64,000 nt of DNA, from assembly GCF_000503775.1 (NCBI RefSeq), contig NZ_KI629785.1:991501-1055500 (forward strand), given 5' to 3'. The stretch is from Brevibacillus panacihumi W25 (GTDB taxonomy: Bacteria > Bacillota > Bacilli > Brevibacillales > Brevibacillaceae). Positions 26,751 to 34,801 of this stretch are shown here, in pieces. The first letter of the stretch is position 1. Every line of letters begins with the position of its first letter. A program made the position numbers and the translations under genes. The notes below the pieces were generated by a model. It saw only the letters and a list, made by a program, of their open reading frames with translations, was not told the origin of the DNA and did not search any database.

Positions 26751-27726
26751 CTTCCGTCTCCTTTTTTTCTGCCTGGATTGTTACGCTGGGACCAGGCTCG
26801 CCGATGAAACGCTCGATCTCCTGTTTGATTCTCAACCGCTCCTGCTCGGGCACAAAGTAGTAATACACGCCTTGATACATGCCGCCCTCCCCTTGCAAAC
26901 GCTGGGTTTCGAGGTGGTCCAGGGAGCTTCTGTAATTCAGCATCAGCTCCTGCATGTCGCTCAGTGTGAGATTTGTTTTGAAGCTGTTGCCGATATTGGC
27001 CAGTATGTCGTCCATTTTGCCCACGGTGCTGATCTGCTTCGCCTTGCTCATCAATTCGCGGAGGATGAGCTGCTGTCTTTTATTGCGTCCAAAGTCGCCT
27101 TCCGGATCTTCATAGCGCATCCGTGCATAGGCAAGCGCCTTTTCCCCGTCCAGTGCGATCATCCCTTTGGGAAAATGATAGCCCTCATAGTCGAAGGCGA
27201 ACGCATTGTCCACTGCAATTCCGCCCAAAGAATCGACGATCGCTGCAAAGCCCTCCATTTCCACCTTTACATAGTAGTCGACCGGAACGTCCAAAAAGCG
27301 CTCCACTGTCCTGACTGTCGCAGGGATCCCGCCTTTGCTGTAGGCGTGGTTGATCTTGTCCTCCTTGTCGCTGTCGGCCAAAAAGGTACGGGTATCCCGG
27401 GGAATGCTGAACATCAGCGTCTCTTTTTTCCCTGGATGGATCGCGAGAAAAATCAGGGTATCACTGCGACCGGGATCACTTCCCCTTTTGTCTACACCAA
27501 AAAGTAGAAGCTTCAGCGGTCTTTTGTCCTCCCCCTGTCTGGGTTCCTCGGGCTTGGGCTTTTCCATTTTTGCGGCTGCGACGGAAGGCACGGGAGGAGG
27601 CGGAAGTGGTTCGTAGATGCTCTTTGCTGTCTGCTGTACACGCCCAAATAGTTGGTGCACGTACCACGTCGTTCCTCCCAGACTGAGCAGCAGCAGCCCG
27701 ATGATGATGAGGCGCAATCGTTTCAT
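26737..27726 (-). CDS. LytR-CpsA-Psr (LCP) family cell-wall polymer ligase
   Basis: A 329-residue extracytoplasmic enzyme with one N-terminal membrane anchor (about 5-24) and a proline-rich linker (40-65). The LCP domain contains LLLFGVDKR, GRSDTLIFLAI, SIPRDTR, KINHAYSKGG, VDYYVKVEM and YARMRYEDPEGDFGRNKRQQ, including the arginine and aspartate residues that bind the polyprenyl pyrophosphate. The family moves lipid-linked polymers such as teichoic acid or capsule onto peptidoglycan. It lies directly upstream of the exopolysaccharide operon and could attach its product to the wall. AGGAG lies 10-11 nt before the ATG. Confidence 0.94.
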   Translation of the reverse strand: MKRLRLIIIGLLLLSLGGTTWYVHQLFGRVQQTAKSIYEPLPPPPVPSVAAAKMEKPKPEEPRQGEDKRPLKLLLFGVDKRGSDPGRSDTLIFLAIHPGKKETLMFSIPRDTRTFLADSDKEDKINHAYSKGGIPATVRTVERFLDVPVDYYVKVEMEGFAAIVDSLGGIAVDNAFAFDYEGYHFPKGMIALDGEKALAYARMRYEDPEGDFGRNKRQQLILRELMSKAKQISTVGKMDDILANIGNSFKTNLTLSDMQELMLNYRSSLDHLETQRLQGEGGMYQGVYYYFVPEQERLRIKQEIERFIGEPGPSVTIQAEKKETEGVGI

Positions 27727-27815
27727 TTACACGCATCTCCTGGTTCTTAGGCATCTGGATTCGTCCCATTACCAAGGTATTACGCTTCCCCTGATTTCTT
27801 TCCCACCGAAAAAGA

Positions 27816-27851
27816 ATCGCCCCCTCCTCTCAATCGAGAAAAGGGGGCGAT
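27816..27851 (-). terminator. Terminator after the 27869 gene
   Basis: Stem ATCGCCCCCT / AGGGGGCGAT (27816-27825 with 27842-27851) followed on the minus strand by TCTTTTTC. It ends the short gene upstream and separates it from the LCP gene. Confidence 0.8.
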
Positions 27852-27868
27852 CCATCAGCAGCGCCTGA

Positions 27869-28270
27869 TCAGGAAATGCGGCGCAAATCCGGGTTGTATC
27901 GTTGAACATAGGTAAAAATGTCTTCTCCGGACAAAAAACGGAGTTCGGGCGAACCTTTCTGTTGGCTGAGGTGAGCCAGAAGCTGTTCCTTGCCTTTTTC
28001 CAGTCTGCGCTTGGCGGCATCAGGCAAGGTGAGCACATGAGGAACGAGCAACTGCAGATACCATCTTCCCTCTTCTTCCTCCGAGACATCGATCTCCAAT
28101 TCCATATCGGAAGAATCAAACGCAAATAAATGATTAAACAAAGCCTCACGCGTTCCGGTGTCGATGGCAGACACATCTGCGAGGCTAACGCTCAGATAAT
28201 ATTCATCGTTGAACAAGATCATGTCGTCGTTGATTTCCTTATACGTTTTGAAGAGTGGATTCGCTTCCAT
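27869..28270 (-). CDS. Conserved hypothetical protein, 133 aa
   Basis: Not recognised. An acidic, soluble protein without signal peptide or membrane helix; it has an EEEEG acidic patch near residue 65 and a charged helix KRRLEKGKEQLLAHLSQQ (about 87-104). AGGAGG lies 8 nt before the ATG. Upstream on the minus strand, TTGCGC and TATGCT with 18-nt spacing may form a weak promoter next to the dispersed repeat. It is monocistronic. Confidence 0.75.
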   Translation of the reverse strand: MEANPLFKTYKEINDDMILFNDEYYLSVSLADVSAIDTGTREALFNHLFAFDSSDMELEIDVSEEEEGRWYLQLLVPHVLTLPDAAKRRLEKGKEQLLAHLSQQKGSPELRFLSGEDIFTYVQRYNPDLRRIS

Positions 28271-28343
28271 ACGGTTGGCCTCCTAACAGGTTCGTGGACG
28301 TTTCGTATAGCATACTATTTTTCCAAACTTTCGCGCAACTTAT

Positions 28344-28568
28344 GGGTTGGAGGTATTCGGACTGAACAGGCGGGGTGGGGTCTTCACTGGTGGCCTCTCT
28401 GGCCGCCTCCACTCCAAAGGCGGAACCGCGGCCAAAAGCAGCCCACTTCCAAGAAGTAAATCAGGGTTGGCCGCTGAATGCGTGTTCCGCCTTTTCCATA
28501 GCGTCTGGGTCAAGATCCCAAATGCCTCTCGCTTATTTCCTTTTTTCCTCGACCAGCTGGTTCAATCC
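28344..28568 (+). repeat. Dispersed structured repeat, copy 1
   Basis: About 225 bp closely related to 62312-62572. Shared blocks include GGGTTGG at the left end, AAGGCGGAACCGCGGCCAAA, AGCAGCC, AGGGTTGGCC, CTGGGTCAAGATCCCA and CCTCGACCAGCT near the right end. Closing stem: TGGGGTCTT (28376-28384) with AAGATCCCA (28512-28520), one G-U pair on the plus-strand RNA. An inner hairpin ACTTC-CAA-GAAGT and an outer stem GGACTGAAC / GTTCAATCC (28359-28367 with 28560-28568, one mismatch) are also visible; seven T follow shortly after. Short reading frames across it show amino-acid similarity between copies only because the DNA is similar. It lies between the end of the sftA gene and the start of the 27869 gene. 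Confidence 0.85.
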
Positions 28569-28577
28569 TCCATTTTT

Positions 28578-31304
28578 TTACACCAAACTCGAACCTTCCG
28601 CTACCGCTTGCGCGTCTTCAAGCGTGATCAGGACTGCCCTCGCCTTGCCGCCGCTTTGGCCGGCGACATAGCCGTCTGCTTCCATCATTTCGATCAGACG
28701 GGCCGCACGGTTGTACCCCACCCGGAATCTGCGCTGCAGGCCGGAAGCGGAAGCCTGTCCCTGCTCCGCGACGAAGACGAGCGCTTCCAGGTAGAGGGGA
28801 TCGTCTCCGGCGTCAAAGGATTGCACCTGTTGCTCCAGATCTTCTTTGCTGAATAGGTAGGAAGGTTTTCTCTGCTTCTTGATGATGTGCGTGATTCGTT
28901 CAATCTCGTCGTCCGAGACGAAATTCCCCTGCAGCCGAAGCGGCGTGGTTCCGCTCTCCAAAAAGAGCATGTCCCCTCTGCCGAGCAATCGCTCCGCTCC
29001 GGACTGATCGAGGATCGTCCGAGAGTCGACTTGGGAAAACACCGCAAAGGCAAGGCGAGTCGGCACGTTCGCCTTGATGTTGCCTGTAATCACATCGACG
29101 GATGGTCGCTGTGTCGCCAGCAGCAGATGGATGCCGCATGCCCTTGCCTTCTGGGCGATCCGAATGATGCAGTCCTCCACATCCTGCGGGGAGACCATCA
29201 TCAGATCGGCCAATTCGTCGATCACGATGACGATATAGGGCAAATGATCATCTGTCGTCTGATTGTAGCGTTCAATGTCGCGTACCCCCGCATCCACGAA
29301 CAGGGCGTAACGCTTCTCCATTTCCTCGACTGCCCATTTCAGCGCGGCCGTCGCTTGCTTGGCTTCTGTGACGACTGGTGTCACCAGATGCGGCAAGTGG
29401 TTGTACGGAGCCAGCTCTACCATTTTAGGATCGATCAGCAGCAGCCTCACTTGTTCGGGCGTCGCCTTGTACAACAGACTGACGATGATCGAATTGATGC
29501 AGACGCTCTTACCGGAACCGGTGGCACCAGCGATCAGTCCGTGCGGCATCTTTTTGATGTCCGCAATAATCGGAGCCCCTCCGATATCCATCCCCAGAGC
29601 GACTGCCAATGCCGAAGGATGCTGTTGAAATTCCGCGGACCCGATGATTTTCTCAATCAGCACCGGCTGGCTGGACAGATTCGGGACCTCGATCCCTATC
29701 GCATTGCGACCCGGAATCGGCGCTTCGATCCGAATGTCCTTGGCAGCCAGATTCAGCTTGATGTCATCGATCAGGCTGGTAATTTTGTTTACTTTGACGC
29801 CTGGAGCTGGCTGCAGCTCAAATCTCGTTACAGACGGACCTTTCACGATCCCGACCACCTGCGCGCTGACATTGAAGTTCGCAAGCGTCTCCTCCAGCAG
29901 CAGCTTTTGCAATTGTGTATGCTCGTCATCATCCCCCGCAACCTCCGGGCTTGGATTGAGCAAATCCAGCGACGGCAACTGATAGGAAGGCACAGCTTGC
30001 AGGTCGTCAGGCTGCTTTTGTTCCGTCGGCTTTTGCACTGGTTCAATGCGCAATGGCTCGGTATGAACAAGCGGAGCTGCGTAAGTTACGTTGACTGGCG
30101 TTGCCGCTGTATCGTCCTGTTCTTCCTCTACAGTCGTGAGTGGACTGAATTCCGCACGTTCCAGGAGGCGAGCTATCTCGGGACTCTGCCCAGCCTCCAT
30201 AGCGGCTTTCTCGAAGTCCACCTTCTCTTCCCCCTGCTCCATATCACTTTCTATGAAAACGATGCTCTCGTCTTCCCCTGCTACATCGTCTTCCTCTTGA
30301 TCTGGCGAAATCTCGCTTTCAAGGAACTCCACCACTCCGCTTGATGTATCCGGAATCTGTGGTTCCTCGATCACAGTTTCTGCTTCGATTTCAGTTTCTG
30401 TTTCGATTTCAGATTCTGTTTCGTTTTCTACCTCGGCTACTGCTTCCGTCTCTATTACATGATCTGCTTTTGCTTCGGATGATTCATGCTGTGGAGCTTC
30501 TGGCCAGGCTGTCTCCTCTTCGCTTTCCTCTTCCTCGACTGGAGGCTGCTGTTTCCTTGCAAATAGAAACACCGGCTCGATTGAGGTATCTGCCTCTTTC
30601 TCCACCGTAGCCTCGCTTGCGGCCGCTGCTTCGTCAGCAGCTGTCTCCTCGGCAGGCTCGTCTGCCATTTCCTGCGGCTCATTTTCCGTTTTTCCTGCCA
30701 TCTGCATCTGCTGCCACAGCTTTAATTGGTTTAGCTGCTCTTCCTGCTCCTGGAGCGGGTAGACAATGCCCGCCGTTGTATGAATGCGATGCTCCATCTC
30801 CATCGTGGCCGGCGTAATTTTTCCGTATACAGGAGAGACAATATCCGAAGGCTGATAGGCTCTTTTTTCGCTTCCTGCCGTCTTCTGATTCCCCGGCTTC
30901 GTAGAAGCTCCCCGGTGATCCACCTGTTGTTTTTTGACTGGCAAGGTCTTCTCCTCCGGCTGCTCCACTGCTTTTGCAGCCCTCCGGTTGGGCAACCTCT
31001 CACGTGAAGAAGACTGGTTCTCCTGGTTTCCTTCAAGAAGATCCGGATCCAGACCCATCTCCTTCTCTATTCTTCTGCGCTCCGGATAGTGGTCTGGGAC
31101 GACCGGAAACCGGAACTGCCGCTGCTTGTCCGTTCTGAACTCGTCATGTTCCCGACTGCTTTCACGCTCTCTCGGGTAGATGCTTTTCGTTTTTGCCTGG
31201 AGCTGACGGGATTTCGTATGGTTGGGTGGATGCGTCTCATCCTCATCCACTTCCCTCTCTTCCCCCCGAAACACATTCATCAGCTTTTGGAACCACGACC
31301 ACAT
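28578..31304 (-). CDS. sftA: Soluble FtsK/SpoIIIE-type DNA translocase (SftA-like)
   Basis: A 908-residue hexameric dsDNA motor that clears chromosome DNA from the division septum. No N-terminal membrane helices are present, unlike FtsK/SpoIIIE; instead the first 430 residues are charged and low-complexity with glutamate-rich repeats (ETEIEAETVIEE), which fits B. subtilis SftA/YtpS. The motor follows: beta-type segment FNVSAQVVGIVKGPSVTRFELQPAPG, Walker A GATGSGKS, Walker B VIVIDELADLMM, and a C-terminal gamma winged helix (RRFRVGYNRAARLIEMME) for KOPS-like recognition. RBS before the ATG is weak (AAGG). Monocistronic as far as can be seen. Confidence 0.9.
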   Translation of the reverse strand: MWSWFQKLMNVFRGEEREVDEDETHPPNHTKSRQLQAKTKSIYPRERESSREHDEFRTDKQRQFRFPVVPDHYPERRRIEKEMGLDPDLLEGNQENQSSSRERLPNRRAAKAVEQPEEKTLPVKKQQVDHRGASTKPGNQKTAGSEKRAYQPSDIVSPVYGKITPATMEMEHRIHTTAGIVYPLQEQEEQLNQLKLWQQMQMAGKTENEPQEMADEPAEETAADEAAAASEATVEKEADTSIEPVFLFARKQQPPVEEEESEEETAWPEAPQHESSEAKADHVIETEAVAEVENETESEIETETEIEAETVIEEPQIPDTSSGVVEFLESEISPDQEEDDVAGEDESIVFIESDMEQGEEKVDFEKAAMEAGQSPEIARLLERAEFSPLTTVEEEQDDTAATPVNVTYAAPLVHTEPLRIEPVQKPTEQKQPDDLQAVPSYQLPSLDLLNPSPEVAGDDDEHTQLQKLLLEETLANFNVSAQVVGIVKGPSVTRFELQPAPGVKVNKITSLIDDIKLNLAAKDIRIEAPIPGRNAIGIEVPNLSSQPVLIEKIIGSAEFQQHPSALAVALGMDIGGAPIIADIKKMPHGLIAGATGSGKSVCINSIIVSLLYKATPEQVRLLLIDPKMVELAPYNHLPHLVTPVVTEAKQATAALKWAVEEMEKRYALFVDAGVRDIERYNQTTDDHLPYIVIVIDELADLMMVSPQDVEDCIIRIAQKARACGIHLLLATQRPSVDVITGNIKANVPTRLAFAVFSQVDSRTILDQSGAERLLGRGDMLFLESGTTPLRLQGNFVSDDEIERITHIIKKQRKPSYLFSKEDLEQQVQSFDAGDDPLYLEALVFVAEQGQASASGLQRRFRVGYNRAARLIEMMEADGYVAGQSGGKARAVLITLEDAQAVAEGSSLV

Positions 31305-31396
31305 GTTGCAACGCCCTTTCTCACTTGCTTCATTTCCCTTTTATTTTACCAGAAAAAAAGACTTGCGTTCGTTCGATTCTGTTTTTTTCGTATTTA

Positions 31397-31423
31397 TGAA
31401 ACTTTTGGTGGGTCTCACACGTA
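31397..31423 (+). promoter_or_regulatory. ECF-sigma-type promoter for the 31469 lipoprotein
   Basis: TGAAAC (31397-31402), 17-nt spacer starting TTTTGG, then CGTA (31420-31423). This resembles the cell-envelope-stress SigW/SigV class of Bacillus promoters, with a spacer one base longer than the SigW standard. Confidence 0.5.
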
Positions 31424-31468
31424 CATAGTAAGGGAAAGAAAAAGTATATACATAGGGAGGAATACCGC

Positions 31469-32752
31469 ATGTGGAAGAAGGGGAGTGCCCTACTGATAGC
31501 AGGGATGCTCGTATTGTCCGGATGTTCCGGTGAAGCATCACTGGTCCGCGATTCCATCGTCCAAACGCTGGATAAACCGAATTACGACTACCAAGGCACG
31601 TTGAAATTGACGGGTGACATCGACAAATTGCCGGAAGCATTGGGCGAGACGGTCGATCCTGAAGGAAAAGCCGTATTGGAAGCTCTGAAAGCGGGCGTCA
31701 CAGTGAAAGGTTCGCAGCTTGATCTGGAAAACGCCAAGGCTGTCATTGAAGTAAACGACGACAAGCTGTTGCGCGACAACAAGCTGTGGTCCGGGGATAA
31801 AAATGCTTCGGTCGAGCTTTTGGTAAGCAAAGATTCGTTCTATTTGAAATCTCCGCTGGACAGCAAATATCTGGTGATGAGCGCTGATGTTTCTGGTGAT
31901 ATGGCCGCGATGGGCGCTTCGGAAGCTGCCAACCCTGCCAAATTGAAGGAATATCAGGAAAAAATGAACGACCTGACGATTTCCTTCATTAAGAAATATG
32001 TAGCAAAATACGGCTACAAGCTGAACAACGTGAAAAATCTGGGAGCGGCTACCGTTGAACTGCCAAACGGCGAAAAAGCGGAAGCTACCCACATCGCGAT
32101 CAAGCTGGATGCCAAAGAACTGGTCAACATGTTCTTCTACACAGCAAATGACGCGGTTGCAAGCCAAGACGTCAAAGCTTTCGCTATCGACATGATGGTC
32201 CTCTCCACTTCCCTGCAGGAAGAGATGTTCCCAGAGGATGGCAAGACGACTGAAGCCGAAAAACGCGCCATGGCTGAACAGGCTGTAACAACCGGTCTGG
32301 CTGAAGCGAAAAAATGGCTCGAGGAATCTGGCAAAGTATACACAGCTGACAAGGTTGTCGAAGAAATGAAAGCCGCTGGTTTCCACGCTTTGAACTGGAA
32401 CCTCGACTTCTACATCAACAAAGATAAATTGCCTGTTCAACAAAAAAGCGCTTTGAGCGTAACATTCCAGGTTGACGGCATGAAACAGCCTCTGACAGTA
32501 GGTCTCGAAGCTGATCAGTATGCCTACAACTTCGGCAAAGCGACCAAATACGAGATCCCTGGCAAAGATGCCGGCGTGACCATCGAACAACTGTACAATG
32601 ATGAAAAAGCAATCGACAGCTTCAGTGACAAAGGCTTCTTCCGTCACTTTGTCCAGTCCTCCCTCGACCAGTACAAAGTCCAGAAAGAATGGGAAGAGGA
32701 ATGGGCGAACTGGGAGCTGGAAGATGCAGCTGAGGGAGAAGCAGCTGAATAA
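31469..32752 (+). CDS. Secreted lipoprotein of unknown function, 427 aa
   Basis: The signal peptide MWKKGSALLIAGMLVLSGC ends in a lipobox (LSGC), so the mature protein is anchored outside the membrane. The rest is a lysine- and glutamate-rich protein with alternating beta-like segments; I do not recognise the domain. RBS AGGGAGG precedes the ATG. An ECF-type promoter upstream suggests a cell-envelope-stress role (inference). The gene ends at a bidirectional hairpin. Its codons are more AT- and lysine-rich than those of flanking genes, which can be typical of highly expressed surface proteins. Confidence 0.9.
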   Translation: MWKKGSALLIAGMLVLSGCSGEASLVRDSIVQTLDKPNYDYQGTLKLTGDIDKLPEALGETVDPEGKAVLEALKAGVTVKGSQLDLENAKAVIEVNDDKLLRDNKLWSGDKNASVELLVSKDSFYLKSPLDSKYLVMSADVSGDMAAMGASEAANPAKLKEYQEKMNDLTISFIKKYVAKYGYKLNNVKNLGAATVELPNGEKAEATHIAIKLDAKELVNMFFYTANDAVASQDVKAFAIDMMVLSTSLQEEMFPEDGKTTEAEKRAMAEQAVTTGLAEAKKWLEESGKVYTADKVVEEMKAAGFHALNWNLDFYINKDKLPVQQKSALSVTFQVDGMKQPLTVGLEADQYAYNFGKATKYEIPGKDAGVTIEQLYNDEKAIDSFSDKGFFRHFVQSSLDQYKVQKEWEEEWANWELEDAAEGEAAE

Positions 32753-32769
32753 GCATTCCTCCCATCGAA

Positions 32770-32804
32770 AAAAGCACGATGCCCACATGGCGTCGTGCTT
32801 TTCT
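32770..32804. terminator. Bidirectional terminator between convergent genes
   Basis: Arms AAAAGCACGATGCC / GGCGTCGTGCTTTT around the CACAT loop, with one G-U type mismatch, A-run before and T-run after. Shared by the lipoprotein gene (plus) and the inositol-phosphatase-family gene (minus). Confidence 0.88.
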
Positions 32805-32817
32805 GCTTTCATCTTGC

Positions 32818-33621
32818 CTACTCTTTGATCAAGCCGCGGATCGTCTCGTGCAAGATTCCGTTGCTGGCGACAAGGGATGCGAGCTCCTCCACCCGAAATG
32901 CCTGGTGACGATAAGGCTCTCCCTGCCAATTCGTGATGGTTGCCCCCGCTTCTTTGGCGATGACAATTCCTGCAGCGACATCCATGATGCTGGAGCGCTG
33001 CATGATGATATAATCAAGCCAGCCGTTGGCGAGCAAGCACCAGTCCAGTGCAGGCGCGATGTTGCGCATCAAGCGTTTGGTCTGCATCACGAATGGCTCG
33101 GTGAACGCCAGCTCTTGCTCCTTGGTGACGGAATGGCGCCCGCGAATATACGTACCCACGGCCTTCGTCTGATCAGCGCGTTGATTGATGGAGATGCGTT
33201 TTCCATTCAGGAAAGCACCACCTCCCTGCTCTGCCCAGAACATCTGTCCCGCTACCGGATTGTAGACGACCCCCAAAACCAGTTCGTTTTTATGCTGCAA
33301 GGCGATGGATACGGAAAAGTAAGGGTATCCTATAAAGTAATTATTGGTGCCGTCCAATGGATCGACAATCCAGAGGTACTCTGCATCCCGCTCCAACAGC
33401 CCGATTTCTTCCGAGAAGATCGAGTGCGCCGGAAAATGGCGATGTAGCACTTCGATGATGCGCTTTTCGCTTTCCTTGTCCTCGGGCAGTTTGACATCAT
33501 TATGCAATTCCTCGTCTGGAACAAGCTGTTCCAGAAAACGCTCCTGCAAATAATCACCCGCCGCTTTTGCTGCAGCTTTGGCTATTTCCAGCATTCTTTC
33601 CACATCCTCATGAAGTTTCAT
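32818..33621 (-). CDS. Inositol monophosphatase family protein
   Basis: A 267-residue Mg2+-dependent phosphatase of the IMPase/FBPase superfamily. The metal sites are seen as DVKLPEDKESEK, FSEEIG and WIVDPLDGTNNY, and the C-terminal motif as SSIMDVAAGIVIAKEAGA (family WDxAAG). Substrate could be inositol-1-phosphate, NADP(H), PAP or fructose-1,6-bisphosphate; sequence alone does not decide. No good ribosome site precedes the ATG at 33621; an ATG at 33594 is a possible alternative. Confidence 0.9.
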   Translation of the reverse strand: MKLHEDVERMLEIAKAAAKAAGDYLQERFLEQLVPDEELHNDVKLPEDKESEKRIIEVLHRHFPAHSIFSEEIGLLERDAEYLWIVDPLDGTNNYFIGYPYFSVSIALQHKNELVLGVVYNPVAGQMFWAEQGGGAFLNGKRISINQRADQTKAVGTYIRGRHSVTKEQELAFTEPFVMQTKRLMRNIAPALDWCLLANGWLDYIIMQRSSIMDVAAGIVIAKEAGATITNWQGEPYRHQAFRVEELASLVASNGILHETIRGLIKE

Positions 33622-33633
33622 TCGTGTTTTCGG

Positions 33634-33663
33634 TTGCCACTCAAGCCCTACATTTACTATGAT
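33634..33663 (+). promoter_or_regulatory. Promoter of the 33702 gene
   Basis: TTGCCA (33634-33639), 18-nt spacer, TATGAT (33658-33663), 38 nt before the start codon. Confidence 0.6.
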
Positions 33664-33701
33664 AGATAGACGCCCTACTACAGAATGGGAGGGGATTTCA
33701 C

Positions 33702-34076
33702 ATGAACAGCGATTTTATCCGCCTGAAAAATCTGGAAGGCGAACTTAAGCTGTCCCAAATGAACAAGCACCTCGGCTGTTCGGTCACCAGCAAGGAACTG
33801 GTTTTGTATAAGCCGCATCTGACCTATCATCTGTTTCTGCACGATATCGTGAGCATGGTTCCGATCCAGCAGGATTCCATCCCCGTCCTTTTTCGCAAGC
33901 AAGGGAAGCAACGCCCTTTCTTCGACTCCCAGACCTACAAGCTGGTAGCCAAATGGGCACGGGTCGTCTCCCGCTCCGGCATCGTGGAAAAGGAGAACAT
34001 GGAGTTTATCCTCCCCATCTCTTCCAAGATGCTTTCGTACATCTCGGAATACAGCGGCCTGGTAGTCATCCGCTGA
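33702..34076 (+). CDS. Conserved hypothetical protein, 124 aa
   Basis: Not recognised. A soluble basic protein with no signal peptide or membrane segment. It has a compact, beta-rich look (LVLYKPHLTYHLFLHDIVSMVPI in the middle, YISEYSGLVVIR at the end). GGGAGGGG lies before the ATG. Own promoter and own terminator; divergent from the inositol-phosphatase-family gene. Confidence 0.8.
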   Translation: MNSDFIRLKNLEGELKLSQMNKHLGCSVTSKELVLYKPHLTYHLFLHDIVSMVPIQQDSIPVLFRKQGKQRPFFDSQTYKLVAKWARVVSRSGIVEKENMEFILPISSKMLSYISEYSGLVVIR

Positions 34077-34089
34077 ACGTTTTCTATCC

Positions 34090-34128
34090 AAGCCTCTATC
34101 CCGCATCACCGCGGTTTAGAGGCTTTTT
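34090..34128 (+). terminator. Terminator after the 33702 gene
   Basis: AAGCCTCTA (34090-34098) pairs with TAGAGGCTT (34117-34125), followed by T. Its right edge overlaps the stop codon of the convergent thioesterase gene. Confidence 0.8.
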
Positions 34129-34606
34129 ACTTTGCTTTTTTGTCCAAGACGATAAACGTCCCGGTACCATGCGCAACCCGCTTGTTGCGGTCATCGTAGA
34201 TGCTGGTGTCCATAACCACCAGTGTTTGTCCGCGATGCAAAAATGTCGCTTCTGTGCGCAGGCTCTCTCCCAAAGCCGGACGCAGGTAATTGACCTTCAG
34301 CTCTGTCGTCACGGCATACTTATCCGGCGGCAGGGAGCGGTTGATCAGGGAACCCATCGTGGAGTCGATCAACGTAGCCAGAATTCCGCCGTGTACCGCA
34401 CCCGTCGAGTTTTTCATAAATGTGGTGATCGGCACCTCGAAAGAATAGGTGCGATCATCGAGGAACCTCCCCTGCAAGCCAAGGAACCCGGATAGAAATA
34501 CACTTTTTCTCTCTCGTCTTTGGCGAATGGACTGAAGCGTTAGCGCGAGCAGCTCCCGTTCCTCCTCGCTGCCTTCTTCCCAGATATTTTTCAATTCTTC
34601 TATCAT
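34127..34606 (-). CDS. PaaI-type hotdog-fold thioesterase
   Basis: A 159-residue cytoplasmic acyl-CoA thioesterase of the 4HBT/PaaI group. The catalytic region reads NSTGAVHGGILATLIDSTMG, with the family N...G..HGG and downstream Asp; a typical ELKVNYLRPA strand follows. About 30 extra charged residues precede the domain. GGAG is 7 nt from the ATG at 34606. Substrate unknown. Confidence 0.9.
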   Translation of the reverse strand: MIEELKNIWEEGSEEERELLALTLQSIRQRRERKSVFLSGFLGLQGRFLDDRTYSFEVPITTFMKNSTGAVHGGILATLIDSTMGSLINRSLPPDKYAVTTELKVNYLRPALGESLRTEATFLHRGQTLVVMDTSIYDDRNKRVAHGTGTFIVLDKKAK

Positions 34607-34649
34607 TTTTTCACTCCACCCTAAATCGTCGCTTTCTCTATTTTAAAGC

Positions 34650-34664
34650 AATTTTCTGCATTTT
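34650..34664. promoter_or_regulatory. Candidate CodY box upstream of ilvD
   Basis: AATTTTCTGCATTTT matches the CodY consensus AATTTTCWGAAAATT at 12 of 15 positions. It lies 60 bp upstream of the ilvD -35 box and also just ahead of the divergent thioesterase gene. CodY commonly represses branched-chain amino-acid genes in Bacillales, so the location makes sense. Confidence 0.45.
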
Positions 34665-34723
34665 TCTATGCAGCACTTGTCCAGCAAGTGTTTGACTCTG
34701 AGCAAATGTTCAGACTTTAACGG

Positions 34724-34753
34724 TTGTTTCTATTTAGTGAAAAGTGTTAAGAT
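34724..34753 (+). promoter_or_regulatory. Promoter of ilvD
   Basis: TTGTTT (34724-34729), 18-nt spacer, TAAGAT (34748-34753), 48 nt before the GTG start. No T-box leader is present between promoter and gene. Confidence 0.5.
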
Positions 34754-34801
34754 AGTGCAAAATAGAAGGCTGGATTTTCTATTCGGAAGGAGAGTTTACA
34801 A

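Noticed and set aside
28375-28856. Short proteins coded across the dispersed repeats
   Set aside because: Frames in copies 1 and 2 look alike (for example KAEPRPKAA) only because the DNA is alike; they lack ribosome sites, run into unrelated sequence, and similarity occurs in more than one frame.
31538-32929. 463-codon open frame opposite the 31469 lipoprotein gene
   Set aside because: Phe-rich mirror frame of a Lys/Glu-rich gene; no start signals. The lipoprotein with its lipobox and AGGGAGG is clearly the real gene.
34607-34801. T-box leader upstream of ilvD
   Set aside because: No GGTGG-type T-box sequence or specifier stem is present; only small hairpins and a candidate CodY site.
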